Virus record (IMG/VR): IMGVR_UViG_3300027736_000096
Location: 1 to 39,823 of that record
Strand: one strand, 5' to 3'
Length of the DNA: 39,823 nt
Source of the DNA: a virus
In this document: piece after piece, positions 31,264-39,095 of the stretch
How the letters are laid out: each line of letters begins with the position of its first letter
Numbering within the stretch: the first letter of the stretch is position 1
Made by a program: the position numbers and the translations under genes
The notes under the pieces: model-generated
Database searches by the model: none
The model's input: only the letters and a program-made list of their open reading frames with translations
What the model was told of the DNA's origin: nothing

Positions 31264-32320
31264 TTGTCAACTCCACTTCGTTATCTTCGACACTACCAAC
31301 ACTATCTTGTCCATATAAGAATTCTTTCTTACATGCTTCATCAATTTGATCCAAGATATCTTTAGTGAAATACTTTTCTGGTTCTTCGTTGATGTTCTTA
31401 CCAAACACTTTTACGCCATTAGACAATTCATAACGTGTAGATACTTTCTTGATGATGCCATACTTCTCTGCGATATCAAGCAAACCATAATAACGATCTA
31501 AGCCTGTGCTGTACGTAATCTTAATCTCAACTTGAGAGTTCTCTTTAGTCAAACGTGATTTCTGCAACTTACAACGAACGATATTACCAACAACTTCAGT
31601 ACCATCTTTGTCTTTACGCTTAGACAAGAAAACGATTGTTGATGCTGTGTACTTCAAGCCAGAACCACCAGACATTTCTTTCATTGGCACATATGAACCA
31701 ACAACATCATAAACGTGATTTGTTACAATCAAAGGCACACCAATCTTAGCAAGTTTTAAATTCAATACACGAAATGTTGCTTTGAGAATTGCACTCTTAG
31801 TCATGTCTTTTGTTTCTTTACCTTCAGCAGTATCTTCCATTTCTTTCGTAGAAGACAACTGCCCAAGTGAATCAAGAACCATCATCATTGGTTTACGTTT
31901 TGCTTCTGGTTGCGTAGAATACTTCTCAATGATTTGCAATGCAGTATGACGAAACTTTTGAATTGTATCTGGTTCAGAGATAACGACACGTTTAGTATCT
32001 ACGCCTCTTGTTTCCATCATAGACTTTGTAACTGCGGCTTCAGTATCAAAATAGATAACACCACCATCAGGATTTGCATCAAGAAATTGTTTGACAATGC
32101 CAAGCACAAAAAAAGTCTTACCTGTTGAAGACTCGCCAGCAAATGCTGTTACTTTGTTGTTTGGTACGCCACCATAGATACTGCCTGATAGCAATGCGTT
32201 AAGAGCATATGAACCAGTGTCAATACTTCCGCTAAACTCTGCTGATGCATCACCATCTGCAAGAATCTTTGTGTCCTCATCTTTTAATTGGTCAACCAAA
32301 TCTGTAAAAAAATTACTCAT
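31253..32320 (-). CDS. uvsX: UvsX recombinase (RecA-like)
   Basis: A 355-residue strand-exchange protein for recombination-dependent replication. Walker A GESSTGKT (62-69), VIYFDTEAA, Walker B-like [13 protein letters not shown] and a later [20 protein letters not shown] segment fit the RecA/UvsX family. The C-terminal tail is acidic as in other UvsX. Own sigma70 promoter at 32342-32370; GGAGATG before the ATG. Confidence 0.95.
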   Translation of the reverse strand: MSNFFTDLVDQLKDEDTKILADGDASAEFSGSIDTGSYALNALLSGSIYGGVPNNKVTAFAGESSTGKTFFVLGIVKQFLDANPDGGVIYFDTEAAVTKSMMETRGVDTKRVVISEPDTIQKFRHTALQIIEKYSTQPEAKRKPMMMVLDSLGQLSSTKEMEDTAEGKETKDMTKSAILKATFRVLNLKLAKIGVPLIVTNHVYDVVGSYVPMKEMSGGSGLKYTASTIVFLSKRKDKDGTEVVGNIVRCKLQKSRLTKENSQVEIKITYSTGLDRYYGLLDIAEKYGIIKKVSTRYELSNGVKVFGKNINEEPEKYFTKDILDQIDEACKKEFLYGQDSVGSVEDNEVELTNED

Positions 32321-32341
32321 AAATCATCTCCATAAAAACAT

Positions 32342-32370
32342 AGTATAACATAAAATCATCCTCTAGTCAA
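32342..32370 (-). promoter_or_regulatory. Sigma70-type early promoter for uvsX
   Basis: Minus strand TTGACT (32370-32365), 17 bp, TATACT (32347-32342), 22 bp before the uvsX ATG; one mismatch in each box. The -35 overlaps the end of the upstream gene. Confidence 0.75.
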
Positions 32371-32763
32371 TAAAAGCACTCTATCTATTTGTTCTTGAAT
32401 CTTTGCGGTACGATTAGGCCAATAGATATATTCCTTCTCAGGATTTTTCATTAGGTTAACTAATAGTGGCATAATTAACTGCTCAAGTGATTTTAAATTT
32501 GCGGTTACTTCAGCCTTCATTGCATCACGCTCTGCATCCAATCCAAGTTTACCCGAATTGTATAGTGAAAGCATTTCATTCAATTTATCTTCGATACGTT
32601 GAATTGATTCTGAAGACTGTGTAATTGTTTCCCTAACAACAATAGTATCTTCTAAAGTGTTTGGGTCTGTTGTACGATTAACATCCGACTCATCGATTGC
32701 GCTGAATCCAAAATCATCTTGTTGTCTGAATGCTAGATATTCTGCTGGTATTTTAGTTGTCAT
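32356..32763 (-). CDS. Helical protein of unknown function next to gp43
   Basis: A 135-residue protein starting MTTKIPAEYLAFRQQDDFGF, then a long helical charged part with coiled-coil-like heptads (residues 45-115). The ATG at 32763 overlaps the polymerase stop (ATGA); an in-frame ATG further upstream (32805) is less likely. Conserved position after gp43 in marine T4-like phages is remembered but unchecked. Function unknown. Confidence 0.72.
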   Translation of the reverse strand: MTTKIPAEYLAFRQQDDFGFSAIDESDVNRTTDPNTLEDTIVVRETITQSSESIQRIEDKLNEMLSLYNSGKLGLDAERDAMKAEVTANLKSLEQLIMPLLVNLMKNPEKEYIYWPNRTAKIQEQIDRVLLLTRG

Positions 32764-35258
32764 GTGAAGAAACTCTCCAATGTTGATTTCTTTTCTGTAC
32801 TCCAATTCATTGTGGAAACAATCACTCGCAATGGTTCGAGATATGCTTTCATAAATTGCGTATCATAATCAATAAACTTTTCAAGATCAAATTCTTTTGG
32901 TAATACAGTCAGAATAGAAAATACATTTTCCTGTACAGGATTAGGTACTTTCATGTAGCAGAATTTTGTCTTGTCGCCATCTTTAATAGATTGGTACTTC
33001 TTTGTTAGTTTGTTTTTTTCTAGCAAAGAATTAAATAAGATTGCACCACGCACATGAATTGGTGTGCCTTTTGTGTATATTTCTAATGCACTCTTATATT
33101 TAGACAATTCGCTCACGCCTCTAGGAAATGCAATATCTTCAAACGGAAGAGTTTTAAATTCTTTTTTGAATGCATCCACAAAAGATTGAAAGTCTTGTTC
33201 ATTGCCATTCATCACAATCTTTAAAGATTCTTTAATCTTATCACGGCATGACATTGGTGTAGAAGACTTGACCGCTTCAATGCCCATCATCTTTAATTTA
33301 GGCTCAGCAAATCGAACACCCTCAGAATCATAGACGTTTAGAATATAACGCTTCTTTGCGGTCCAGATGCCTTTGTTCGCAATCACTTCACGTTTCATCT
33401 GCATCTTCTGATCAAATGCATTCATGTAGTCTGCTAGTTCCTGATACGCCTTATCTATGAATGGCTCGATTTTTTCTTTGCAGGCCTTGTCGATAAAGTC
33501 AACGATCTTTTCAGTTTGCGCTTGATTCTTCGATCCGTAGACCATATCAACAAGCGGACCAAGATTAACGTATACAGAGTCCGTATCCGAGGCGATAACA
33601 TAATCAACACCCTCACTTTTCAATAATTTGTTTAGATAACTATTCAACTTCATTTCAATCCATCGAATAGCAAGTTGACCAGACAGAGTGATTGCCTCTG
33701 CTTGTCGAATGTCAAAGAACCTAAAATATTGATTACCGAGTGCGCCATAAGCAGAATTCAATTGTACTTTCTTTGCAAGTTGCAAGTTCTTGTACTTTGA
33801 AATCTGATTTGTTATTTCACGTTTACGTTCTTTATCAGTTTCTTTTTCGTAAGCCTTTTGAGCCTCAATCATTTTCTTTTTATATAGTGACCGATCATCA
33901 TACATGCGTTGCATCATAGCAGGCAAGAAGCCTTGTTTGTCACGCTTGAAGTAATGTCCGTTAGCGGCCATGCAATACTCTCCTTGCGGCTGATATTCAC
34001 CATCTAGCAAGTTATCAATAGAGATGCTTGTATGTTTGCCTTCAACAATTGTTTCAGGTGAAACATTGTACTGCATAATCAAGTGTGGATACAATGAGTT
34101 CAAGTCAAACGATACAACCCATTGATGCATACCGACTTTTGGATCTTTCACGTAAGCGCCAGCATACTGTTCATCTTTTGGTGTGCGAACATTCTGTGGC
34201 ACAACAATCTTTTGTTCAATCAATTCATTATGTATCAAAGTATCCCACATGCGTACTTGCGTGAACACATCGGTGTAATTAACTTTAGCATCATACGCAA
34301 GCGCAAGTGCCATGTCAATCAATTGCATCTTAGCGTCAATACGATCCACAAGTTCAACGTCATGGATGTTGTACTCAATAAACTTTTGAAAGTTTGTTCG
34401 ATACAACTGATGAAGACTTTCAACTTCAGAGTAGTCTAACTTCTTCTCACCAAGTTCTAGGTATGAAATGTGATTAAGACTAAAACTTTCTTGCTGTGAG
34501 TAAGTAAACTTTTTGTACAGTTCAATGTAATCAAGGATAGCAATACCCACCAAGTCGAATGCTACTTGCTGTTTGTTGTGGATCGTAGTTGTACGTTCAC
34601 CAATTCTACGAAATGGAGATAAACGTTTTGCTGTATTGTCGCCCATGAGTCTTGTGATACGATTGTTCAGATATGGAATATCAAAAAATTGAATATTCCA
34701 ACCAGTCACAATGTCTGGTGATGTTTCTTCCCACATGTCGAGAAAACGCATAATGAGATTGTTTTCATCATTGCATTTGAAATACGTTACGTCATCACGA
34801 TTGTTATCATAGTCACCACAACCAAACACATAGAAGTGTTCAGATATCTTAAACGTGATTGCAGTAATTGGCTCACTTGCAGATGCAGGTTCGGGAAAGC
34901 CATTCTCAGAACCAACCTCTATATCAATGTTTGCAATTTTGATTTGAGATGGATCGTAATCCACTTTGCCGGGAAACGCTTCATTGATATACACATAAGG
35001 AAAGTTTGTTGAGCCATAGATTTTAAAATTGTCAACGTCTTCATAACGTTTTACAAAATCCATAGCATCACGCATTGTGCCTTGTTGTACAGGCGCAAGT
35101 GCGTGTCCGTCTAGTGTTTGATATCCTGCGCCTCGATTGCCAGCAGTCAAATACAATACTGGATTGTATTCAACCTTATCGCTGAACCTCTTGCCGTTGT
35201 TATATCCACGTACAAGAATATTGTTACCGAGTTTGGAAAAGTGTGTATAGAATTTCAT
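32760..35258 (-). CDS. 43: DNA polymerase, family B, T4 gp43
   Basis: An 832-residue replicative polymerase. 3'-5' exonuclease motifs: NIDIE (D112, E114), GWNIQFFD (186-193) and YNIHD (296-300). Polymerase motifs: SFDLNSLYP (D385), KVQLNSAYGALGNQYF (motif B, about 497-512) and SDTDS (D558, D560). It is slightly shorter than T4 gp43 (898). No intron or intein is visible. It begins with a TAATG overlap to the Sm-like gene. RegA, encoded upstream, is known in T4 to repress translation of early genes. Confidence 0.97.
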   Translation of the reverse strand: MKFYTHFSKLGNNILVRGYNNGKRFSDKVEYNPVLYLTAGNRGAGYQTLDGHALAPVQQGTMRDAMDFVKRYEDVDNFKIYGSTNFPYVYINEAFPGKVDYDPSQIKIANIDIEVGSENGFPEPASASEPITAITFKISEHFYVFGCGDYDNNRDDVTYFKCNDENNLIMRFLDMWEETSPDIVTGWNIQFFDIPYLNNRITRLMGDNTAKRLSPFRRIGERTTTIHNKQQVAFDLVGIAILDYIELYKKFTYSQQESFSLNHISYLELGEKKLDYSEVESLHQLYRTNFQKFIEYNIHDVELVDRIDAKMQLIDMALALAYDAKVNYTDVFTQVRMWDTLIHNELIEQKIVVPQNVRTPKDEQYAGAYVKDPKVGMHQWVVSFDLNSLYPHLIMQYNVSPETIVEGKHTSISIDNLLDGEYQPQGEYCMAANGHYFKRDKQGFLPAMMQRMYDDRSLYKKKMIEAQKAYEKETDKERKREITNQISKYKNLQLAKKVQLNSAYGALGNQYFRFFDIRQAEAITLSGQLAIRWIEMKLNSYLNKLLKSEGVDYVIASDTDSVYVNLGPLVDMVYGSKNQAQTEKIVDFIDKACKEKIEPFIDKAYQELADYMNAFDQKMQMKREVIANKGIWTAKKRYILNVYDSEGVRFAEPKLKMMGIEAVKSSTPMSCRDKIKESLKIVMNGNEQDFQSFVDAFKKEFKTLPFEDIAFPRGVSELSKYKSALEIYTKGTPIHVRGAILFNSLLEKNKLTKKYQSIKDGDKTKFCYMKVPNPVQENVFSILTVLPKEFDLEKFIDYDTQFMKAYLEPLRVIVSTMNWSTEKKSTLESFFT

Positions 35259-35557
35259 TAAATAATAATAGATTGTTTCTTAGGCATGACGATACCTGAG
35301 CCGTAAATCTCATTATACTTGTTTTGAATCTCTTGTGCAACTGATACGTTGTAAATAACATGGCTAAGTTGCAACTCTACCACCTTCTGTTCGGAGAAGA
35401 TTAACATTGGTTGCATTTGCAATGTTGCTTTGCCATTTGGACCCATTCCGATTCCAATAACGCATGGGTTCTCAATTCGAACATTGTTGTCGCTGATAGT
35501 AATATCGCCAACAACTTCTTCACCACTAATCAATTTTAAAATTCTCAAGTTTGCCAT
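35258..35557 (-). CDS. Small beta-rich phage protein, possibly Sm/LSm-like
   Basis: A 99-residue protein starting MANLRILKLISGEEVVGDIT, with IENPCVIGIG and a hydrophobic LIFSEQKVVELQLSHVIYN later. The strand pattern and the ISGEE(V/I)xG start recall small Sm/SH3-like proteins found next to replication genes in T4-like phages. RNA binding is possible but unproved. The ATG at 35557 is chosen over one at 35596 because the latter would lie inside the terminator hairpin. It has AGGA before the start and a 1-bp overlap with gp43. Confidence 0.7.
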   Translation of the reverse strand: MANLRILKLISGEEVVGDITISDNNVRIENPCVIGIGMGPNGKATLQMQPMLIFSEQKVVELQLSHVIYNVSVAQEIQNKYNEIYGSGIVMPKKQSIII

Positions 35558-35567
35558 TTTATATCCT

Positions 35568-35596
35568 ATAATAAAATGGGGGCATTGCGCCCCCAT
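35568..35596 (-). terminator. Rho-independent terminator
   Basis: On the minus strand ATGGGGGC, 5-nt loop, GCCCCCAT (perfect 8-bp stem, 35576-35596) followed by TTTTATTATA. It lies 3 bp after the 27-residue gene and before the Sm-like/gp43 genes, separating the hsp20 late-type unit from the polymerase unit. Confidence 0.88.
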
Positions 35597-35599
35597 GTG

Positions 35600-35683
35600 T
35601 CATTTAAAACGTTCTGCTTTATGTTTTTTTATTTCTTGAATAGATTCAAGAATAGATGCAAAAAATGCTTTGATCACTTTCAT
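35600..35683 (-). CDS. Micro-protein (27 aa), basic amphipathic helix
   Basis: A 27-residue gene starting MKVIKAFFASILESI and ending in a Lys/Arg-rich part. Its ATG overlaps the hsp20 stop (ATGA) and its TGA is 3 bp before the terminator, so it fills the space between them exactly, which supports it being real. It resembles other very short phage and bacterial peptides with an MKxxKA start. Function unknown. Confidence 0.6.
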   Translation of the reverse strand: MKVIKAFFASILESIQEIKKHKAERFK

Positions 35684-36189
35684 AGATCATCCTCAGTCAA
35701 GAATTGCTTAGTTGATTTCTTAGTTTTAGGTTCAGCATCAACTGTATCCTTAACTTCAATCTTCTTAGGCTTCTTGTGTTCTGGAATGATTCGCTCCAAA
35801 GCAATCTTCAACATACCGTTAATCAAAGCGGCATCTTGAATTTCGATTTGGTCATCAAGTGCAAATGTGCGAGTGAATGCACGATTAGCAATTCCTTTGA
35901 ACAAGAAATTATCGCTATCATCTTTTGTGGCACCAGCAACAATAAGTTTATTGTCTTCTAGTGTGATATCGATTTCTTGCTTACCGAAACCAGCAACAGC
36001 AAGTTCAATGACATAGGTATTGTCACCAGTCTTGCGAATGTTGTATGGTGGATAGTTAGGAATGTTTTTAGTTAGATCATCGTGAATCTTTGCAAGTTTG
36101 TTGAATTGATCATCAAAGCCTACAAAAAATTTATCAAAGTCTTTAAAACCTTGTGCGCCAAAAATAGCCGGAATTGGTGTGTGATTCAT
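35680..36189 (-). CDS. Small heat shock protein, Hsp20/IbpA-like
   Basis: A 169-residue protein with an alpha-crystallin domain (about residues 45-140): YVIELAVAGFGKQEIDITLE, RAFTRTFALDDQIEIQDA and the closing GMLKIALER. It should hold unfolded proteins as an ATP-independent chaperone. Hsp20 is common in marine T4-like phages. The ATG at 36189 is chosen because of the strong GAGGAGAT site; the frame is open further upstream. It is coupled to the 27-residue gene. Confidence 0.93.
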   Translation of the reverse strand: MNHTPIPAIFGAQGFKDFDKFFVGFDDQFNKLAKIHDDLTKNIPNYPPYNIRKTGDNTYVIELAVAGFGKQEIDITLEDNKLIVAGATKDDSDNFLFKGIANRAFTRTFALDDQIEIQDAALINGMLKIALERIIPEHKKPKKIEVKDTVDAEPKTKKSTKQFLTEDDL

Positions 36190-36202
36190 ATTATATCTCC
36201 TC

Positions 36203-36430
36203 TTACTTAGATGTTGAAAATGCTTTCTTAGCATCAAAAGTGTATGCAGATAAACCAAGAGTTGTATAAAACTTATTGACTTCTTCTGCTACTGCTTTTG
36301 CGTAAGATGTTTGTGCATCAACAAAAGTATTGAGGGGTTTTGCAAGTTCTTCATTCTTAACGAATGTTTTGACGAATTGCTTTTTTGCGCCTTGAAATGT
36401 ATCAATGGCTGTGTTTATGTTTTGTAACAT
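36203..36430 (-). CDS. Small helical protein, phasin-like pattern
   Basis: A 75-residue all-helical protein (FQGAKKQFVKTFVKNEELAK, AKAVAEEVNKFYTTLG) that weakly resembles phasins, granule-surface proteins of PHA-storing bacteria. The resemblance is only in pattern. AGGAG precedes the ATG. It stands just before hsp20 (13 bp gap) and after a structured late-promoter region. Confidence 0.6.
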   Translation of the reverse strand: MLQNINTAIDTFQGAKKQFVKTFVKNEELAKPLNTFVDAQTSYAKAVAEEVNKFYTTLGLSAYTFDAKKAFSTSK

Positions 36431-36462
36431 AGTTTTCTCCTATTAAGCGAGTTTAGAAAATT

Positions 36463-36481
36463 GATACCCCGAAGGCGTATC
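36463..36481 (-). terminator. UUCG-loop hairpin, possible terminator
   Basis: Minus strand GATAC, one bulged G, CC, loop TTCG, GG, GTATC, then AATTTTCT. A very stable tetraloop stem. The T-run is short, so it may be an RNA 3' end, an attenuator, or a processing/stability element for the genes downstream. Confidence 0.5.
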
Positions 36482-36585
36482 ATTAAAATCCTGCTTACTG
36501 AATACAGGGGTACCATAACGTTGTACCAGCGTTAGACGCTCCTAAGGTAGAAGAGCCATTAACGTTCCCATCCCTGAGATACGTT

Positions 36586-36593
36586 TATTTATA
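36586..36593 (-). promoter_or_regulatory. T4-type late promoter
   Basis: Exact TATAAATA on the minus strand 156 bp before the phasin-like gene and right after the stop of the winged-helix gene. Expected transcript start near 36580. Would drive the structured region and possibly the phasin-like gene and hsp20. Confidence 0.75.
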
Positions 36594-36598
36594 ACAGA

Positions 36599-36826
36599 TT
36601 AAGCCTGTCCAACCATTCTGCGTGAAACAAAATAAGTTGTGTTACCTTCTGTGTTCATATCTTTACGAACCTTGTAGCCGCTTTGGCGCAAGTCGCTGAT
36701 ACGGGCACGAAGGTTTTTAATGCCAAACAAAGACCTTGCTTGGGGTGCAGAGATTCCACGACCAGTACCACGCAAGTACGATACCAAGAGTTCTGTCTGT
36801 GTTTTGCTAGAATTTACAAATGCCAT
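36599..36826 (-). CDS. Winged-helix/HTH phage protein
   Basis: A 75-residue basic protein. ELLVSYLRGTGRGISAPQAR then FGIKNLRARISDLRQSGYKV and TTYFVSRR form the helix-turn-helix and wing of a small DNA-binding domain that I remember from many tailed phages (annotated as helix-turn-helix). It may regulate early or late transcription or bind DNA structurally. It lies alone between two intergenic regions (5 bp before a late promoter box; 41 bp gap upstream). Confidence 0.8.
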   Translation of the reverse strand: MAFVNSSKTQTELLVSYLRGTGRGISAPQARSLFGIKNLRARISDLRQSGYKVRKDMNTEGNTTYFVSRRMVGQA

Positions 36827-36867
36827 TTTAAATACCTCATCAATTAATGATAAAAAATTACTAAGAA

Positions 36868-37089
36868 TTATTTCTTAGCGGGTTCTCCAGCGTCTTTCTT
36901 AGCCGCTTTGTCCTTAGGAGTCATTGCTTTCTTCTTAGGAGCCTCGGCTGGCTTTTCTGCTGGTGCTGTTGTTGCTGTTGCCGCTGGTTTTGCTTCAGCA
37001 GGTTTTTTCTCTGCTGGCTTGTCAGCCGCAACTGCAATTAGGGAAAGAGTTGTTAGTGATACTGCAACTAATGCTTTAAGTGATTTCAT
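36868..37089 (-). CDS. Secreted Lys/Ala/Pro-rich peptide
   Basis: A 73-residue protein with a signal peptide (MKSLKALVAVSLTTLSLIAVA, cut near residue 21; shown in two parts MKSLKALVAV and SLTTLSLIAVA). The mature part is low complexity: PAEKKPAEAKPA, then KAMTPKDKAAKKDAGEPAKK, strongly basic. It resembles small bacterial exported Lys/Ala/Pro-rich proteins of unknown role, so host origin is possible. It has its own sigma70 promoter with an operator-like dyad, which means early, regulated expression. Function unknown. Confidence 0.72.
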   Translation of the reverse strand: MKSLKALVAVSLTTLSLIAVAADKPAEKKPAEAKPAATATTAPAEKPAEAPKKKAMTPKDKAAKKDAGEPAKK

Positions 37090-37108
37090 GGGTGTTCCCT
37101 TTTGTTTA

Positions 37109-37124
37109 GAGATAACATTATCTC
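37109..37124 (-). repeat. Perfect dyad over the -10 box of the secreted-peptide promoter
   Basis: GAGATAA, 2 bp, TTATCTC: perfect 7-bp arms. The -10 box GATAAT lies within the dyad, as expected for a repressor operator. Confidence 0.65.
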
Positions 37125-37145
37125 ATAATATACAACGTTTGTCAA
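37117..37145 (-). promoter_or_regulatory. Sigma70-type early promoter
   Basis: Minus strand TTGACA (37145-37140), 17 bp, GATAAT (37122-37117), 28 bp before the secreted Lys/Ala/Pro-rich peptide gene. One mismatch in the -10. Confidence 0.78.
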
Positions 37146-37179
37146 GTGCTTTTCGTTTACATATTATGGTAATGATGAA

Positions 37180-37617
37180 TTACTTTCTCAATGTCGCCTT
37201 AAGCATCCATGCGTGTTTACCAAATGCATCTTGACGTTCAGCCATAAAATTACTTAAATGATGTGCGTGGACTTGTTCAGCAAGTTCGTATACACGTTCA
37301 ACACTTGCAAGCATAACTGGAATATCATCCAATAAATTTTGCAACATTATCTCTGCTGGCGGCACACTTTCATCACCTTGAATCTGTGACAATTGAATAA
37401 ATCGATTGAAACTTCCTGGTGCGTATGCATCCAATACACGAATTTCTTCTGCAATCTTATCAACTACGCCATACACTTCTGTATAGATATTTTCTAGAAA
37501 TTCATGATACTGTGGAAAGTTTGGACCAGTTACGTTCCAATGGTAGTAGTGCGTCTTCAAATAAAACGCATAGTGGTTTGCTAAAACCACTTTAAGTGAT
37601 TGTACTAGTTCTTCCAT
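37180..37617 (-). CDS. dps: Dps-like ferritin family protein
   Basis: A 145-residue four-helix protein with the Dps ferroxidase set: THYYHWNV (H26), QYHEF (H38), and VVDKIAEE (D53, E57), all in the right spacing. Dps forms a 12-subunit shell that oxidises and stores iron and can coat DNA. In a phage it might protect DNA from oxidative damage or control iron. Its ATG directly follows the regA stop (TAAATG), so it is part of the replication operon gp44-62-regA. It is shorter than typical Dps (about 160) with no basic N-terminal tail, so DNA binding by a tail is unlikely. Confidence 0.9.
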   Translation of the reverse strand: MEELVQSLKVVLANHYAFYLKTHYYHWNVTGPNFPQYHEFLENIYTEVYGVVDKIAEEIRVLDAYAPGSFNRFIQLSQIQGDESVPPAEIMLQNLLDDIPVMLASVERVYELAEQVHAHHLSNFMAERQDAFGKHAWMLKATLRK

Positions 37618-38025
37618 TTAATTTGCTTCCCTCTTTTTACCTATATTGTATTTAGCGGTAAGTTCCCATTCGTTTTTCTCTTTGTAAGAGATAATCTTGA
37701 TCTGCGACAAAGGTGCTACAGGTGAACTTGATTTATCTTTGTTTACGACTTCTACTAGTCCCCATTCAGATAAAAGATTTGCAATTGCATTTCTTCTTCC
37801 TAAATCATTATCTTCAAAATCAGTATTCTTTCCATCTAGTGCAAACAGTTCTTTAAAGTGTACAATGTAATACTTGCCCCTCTTATGTAAGATGTGACAG
37901 GATTGATACAATGTTTTGTCTTTACGTGATGCTACACCTATGCGTGTGAGTGTCTCTTTTACTTTAAGAAAGTCATCTTCATTTTTTAATTTGACCTCAA
38001 GTAAATCTTCAATTTCTATTGCCAT
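37618..38025 (-). CDS. regA: RegA translational repressor
   Basis: A 135-residue protein closely matching T4 RegA by eye: EDDFLKVKETLTRIGVASRK, DKTLYQSCHILHKRGKYYIV, and HFKELFALDG, then LLSEWGLVEVV and EWELTAKYNIG. In T4, RegA binds the start region of many early messages and blocks translation, including gp44 and its own. Its last part is extended by a short basic tail. It overlaps gp62 by 17 bp. Confidence 0.95.
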   Translation of the reverse strand: MAIEIEDLLEVKLKNEDDFLKVKETLTRIGVASRKDKTLYQSCHILHKRGKYYIVHFKELFALDGKNTDFEDNDLGRRNAIANLLSEWGLVEVVNKDKSSSPVAPLSQIKIISYKEKNEWELTAKYNIGKKREAN

Positions 38026-38428
38026 TCTTTTTCTCCTTAGTTTTCAAACCACCTTTTTCTAGTTTTTCTCGCATAATTTGAAGTTGATCGGGAGATATTA
38101 AGTGTGATATTTGTTTAGCCTTTGAATTATTATACCCAAAGAATTCCGAAATAATACGAATGTCCTCGCCCAACTCATTTTTCAGCCACTTGCTATAGCG
38201 TTTTCTAGGCCTGAGACTATTTAGTAAATAGGCAAACTGAGGTTTGTTGTCGAGAATGTTGTGAAAATTCATCTCATTAGCGTATAGAACGCTATCGGGA
38301 AATAAAGAAAGTCCACGATTTACAATAAAAGCATTATAAGTTTTTTCTGCTAGTTCATCGTTTTCTGTTCCGTTCATCATATCAGTCTTTGTGTGACTGA
38401 CTGCATTAATGTAATCAAATGGGCTCAT
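38009..38428 (-). CDS. 62: Sliding clamp loader small subunit, T4 gp62
   Basis: A 139-residue protein with SPFDYINAVSHTK, NRGLSLFPDSVLYANEMN, and LLNSLRPRKRYSKW, fitting T4 gp62. With four gp44 subunits it loads the gp45 clamp. In T4, gp44 and gp62 are adjacent; here they are separated by two nuclease-like genes. Its ATG lies 1 bp after the upstream stop; 17-bp overlap with regA. Confidence 0.93.
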   Translation of the reverse strand: MSPFDYINAVSHTKTDMMNGTENDELAEKTYNAFIVNRGLSLFPDSVLYANEMNFHNILDNKPQFAYLLNSLRPRKRYSKWLKNELGEDIRIISEFFGYNNSKAKQISHLISPDQLQIMREKLEKGGLKTKEKKNGNRN

Positions 38429-38429
38429 A

Positions 38430-39095
38430 TCAAAAAAACTCTATAAGGTTGTTTGACGGTTCGTATATTTTTTTGGTATCGAATGGCGTCAGTTTCATTG
38501 CTTCAACTATATCATTTAAATAACTATTTTGCAAGTTTTCTAAGTTTTCAACATAATTAGATAAATTAACACGATGAATTTTTGTAAAATCTGATGGTGC
38601 TGTTATAAACACCACTTCGGACATTGGAATATTCTTAGCAGAAATTCCATCACCATAATACTGAATGTAATTATTTAAAATGTTTTTATCAATCACGGCA
38701 GAAGATTGTTCGTCAACTATCATAATAAATTCAGAATAAGTTAACGGCAAAGTCAAATGTTTATTTGTGCTTCTACTGTTGAGTAAAATTATTTCACTAA
38801 TCTTTTCTTTTTTATTTCCAGTTTTTGTGTGAAGTCCATGTGATACATATTTCATTTCAACATGTATATTATATTTTGGATAGAAGAAGTCTCTACCCAC
38901 ATCATCGAGATATTGTAATTTGCCTGCGCTAAATTTCTCTACTGCCTTTTCAAACAAATCACTTTTATGAAATCTCATCTTTCGACTATTCAATGAAGTT
39001 CCAATTGAATTAACCAAAACATTCATTGCAGTCCATGAAATGTCTTCTCTCAAAGATTTTGCAATATCACTTGAATTCACAATTGGCAAACTCAT
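38430..39095 (-). CDS. PD-(D/E)XK-like protein, candidate restriction or homing endonuclease
   Basis: A 221-residue protein. LDDVGRDFFYPKYNIHVEMK (around residues 63-82) looks like a PD-(D/E)XK core: acidic residue D65 or D69 followed by the E80-x-K82 pair on a strand, with an upstream helical Glu (E49). This is how many type II restriction enzymes and phage nucleases look. No methyltransferase is present. It overlaps the endonuclease VII/HNH-type gene by 4 bp (ATGA) and lies between gp44 and gp62, so it is probably part of an inserted mobile nuclease cassette. Function is inferred from motif and position only. Confidence 0.6.
   Translation of the reverse strand: MSLPIVNSSDIAKSLREDISWTAMNVLVNSIGTSLNSRKMRFHKSDLFEKAVEKFSAGKLQYLDDVGRDFFYPKYNIHVEMKYVSHGLHTKTGNKKEKISEIILLNSRSTNKHLTLPLTYSEFIMIVDEQSSAVIDKNILNNYIQYYGDGISAKNIPMSEVVFITAPSDFTKIHRVNLSNYVENLENLQNSYLNDIVEAMKLTPFDTKKIYEPSNNLIEFF

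Larger units (their letters stand above)
36443..36593 (-). other. Structured region between late promoter and 36430: ncRNA or broken gene
   Basis: This 168-bp gap (36431-36598) holds no intact gene. The minus strand starts with a late promoter box and then has three consecutive hairpins: AGCGT/ACGCT (36528-36540), GGTAC/GTACC (36509-36527) and a UUCG-loop hairpin (36463-36481). Two reading stretches without a start look protein-like: one from 36584 to 36495 (contains NGSSTLGASNAG) and one, shifted by +1, from 36541 to 36443 (contains QRYGTPVFSKQDFND). It may be a small late RNA, or the remains of a frameshifted gene. Confidence 0.45.

Noticed and set aside
36541-36550. CCTAAGGTAG string recalling a conserved 23S rRNA segment
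   Set aside because: Only about ten bases match; flanking sequence does not resemble rRNA, so it is chance.
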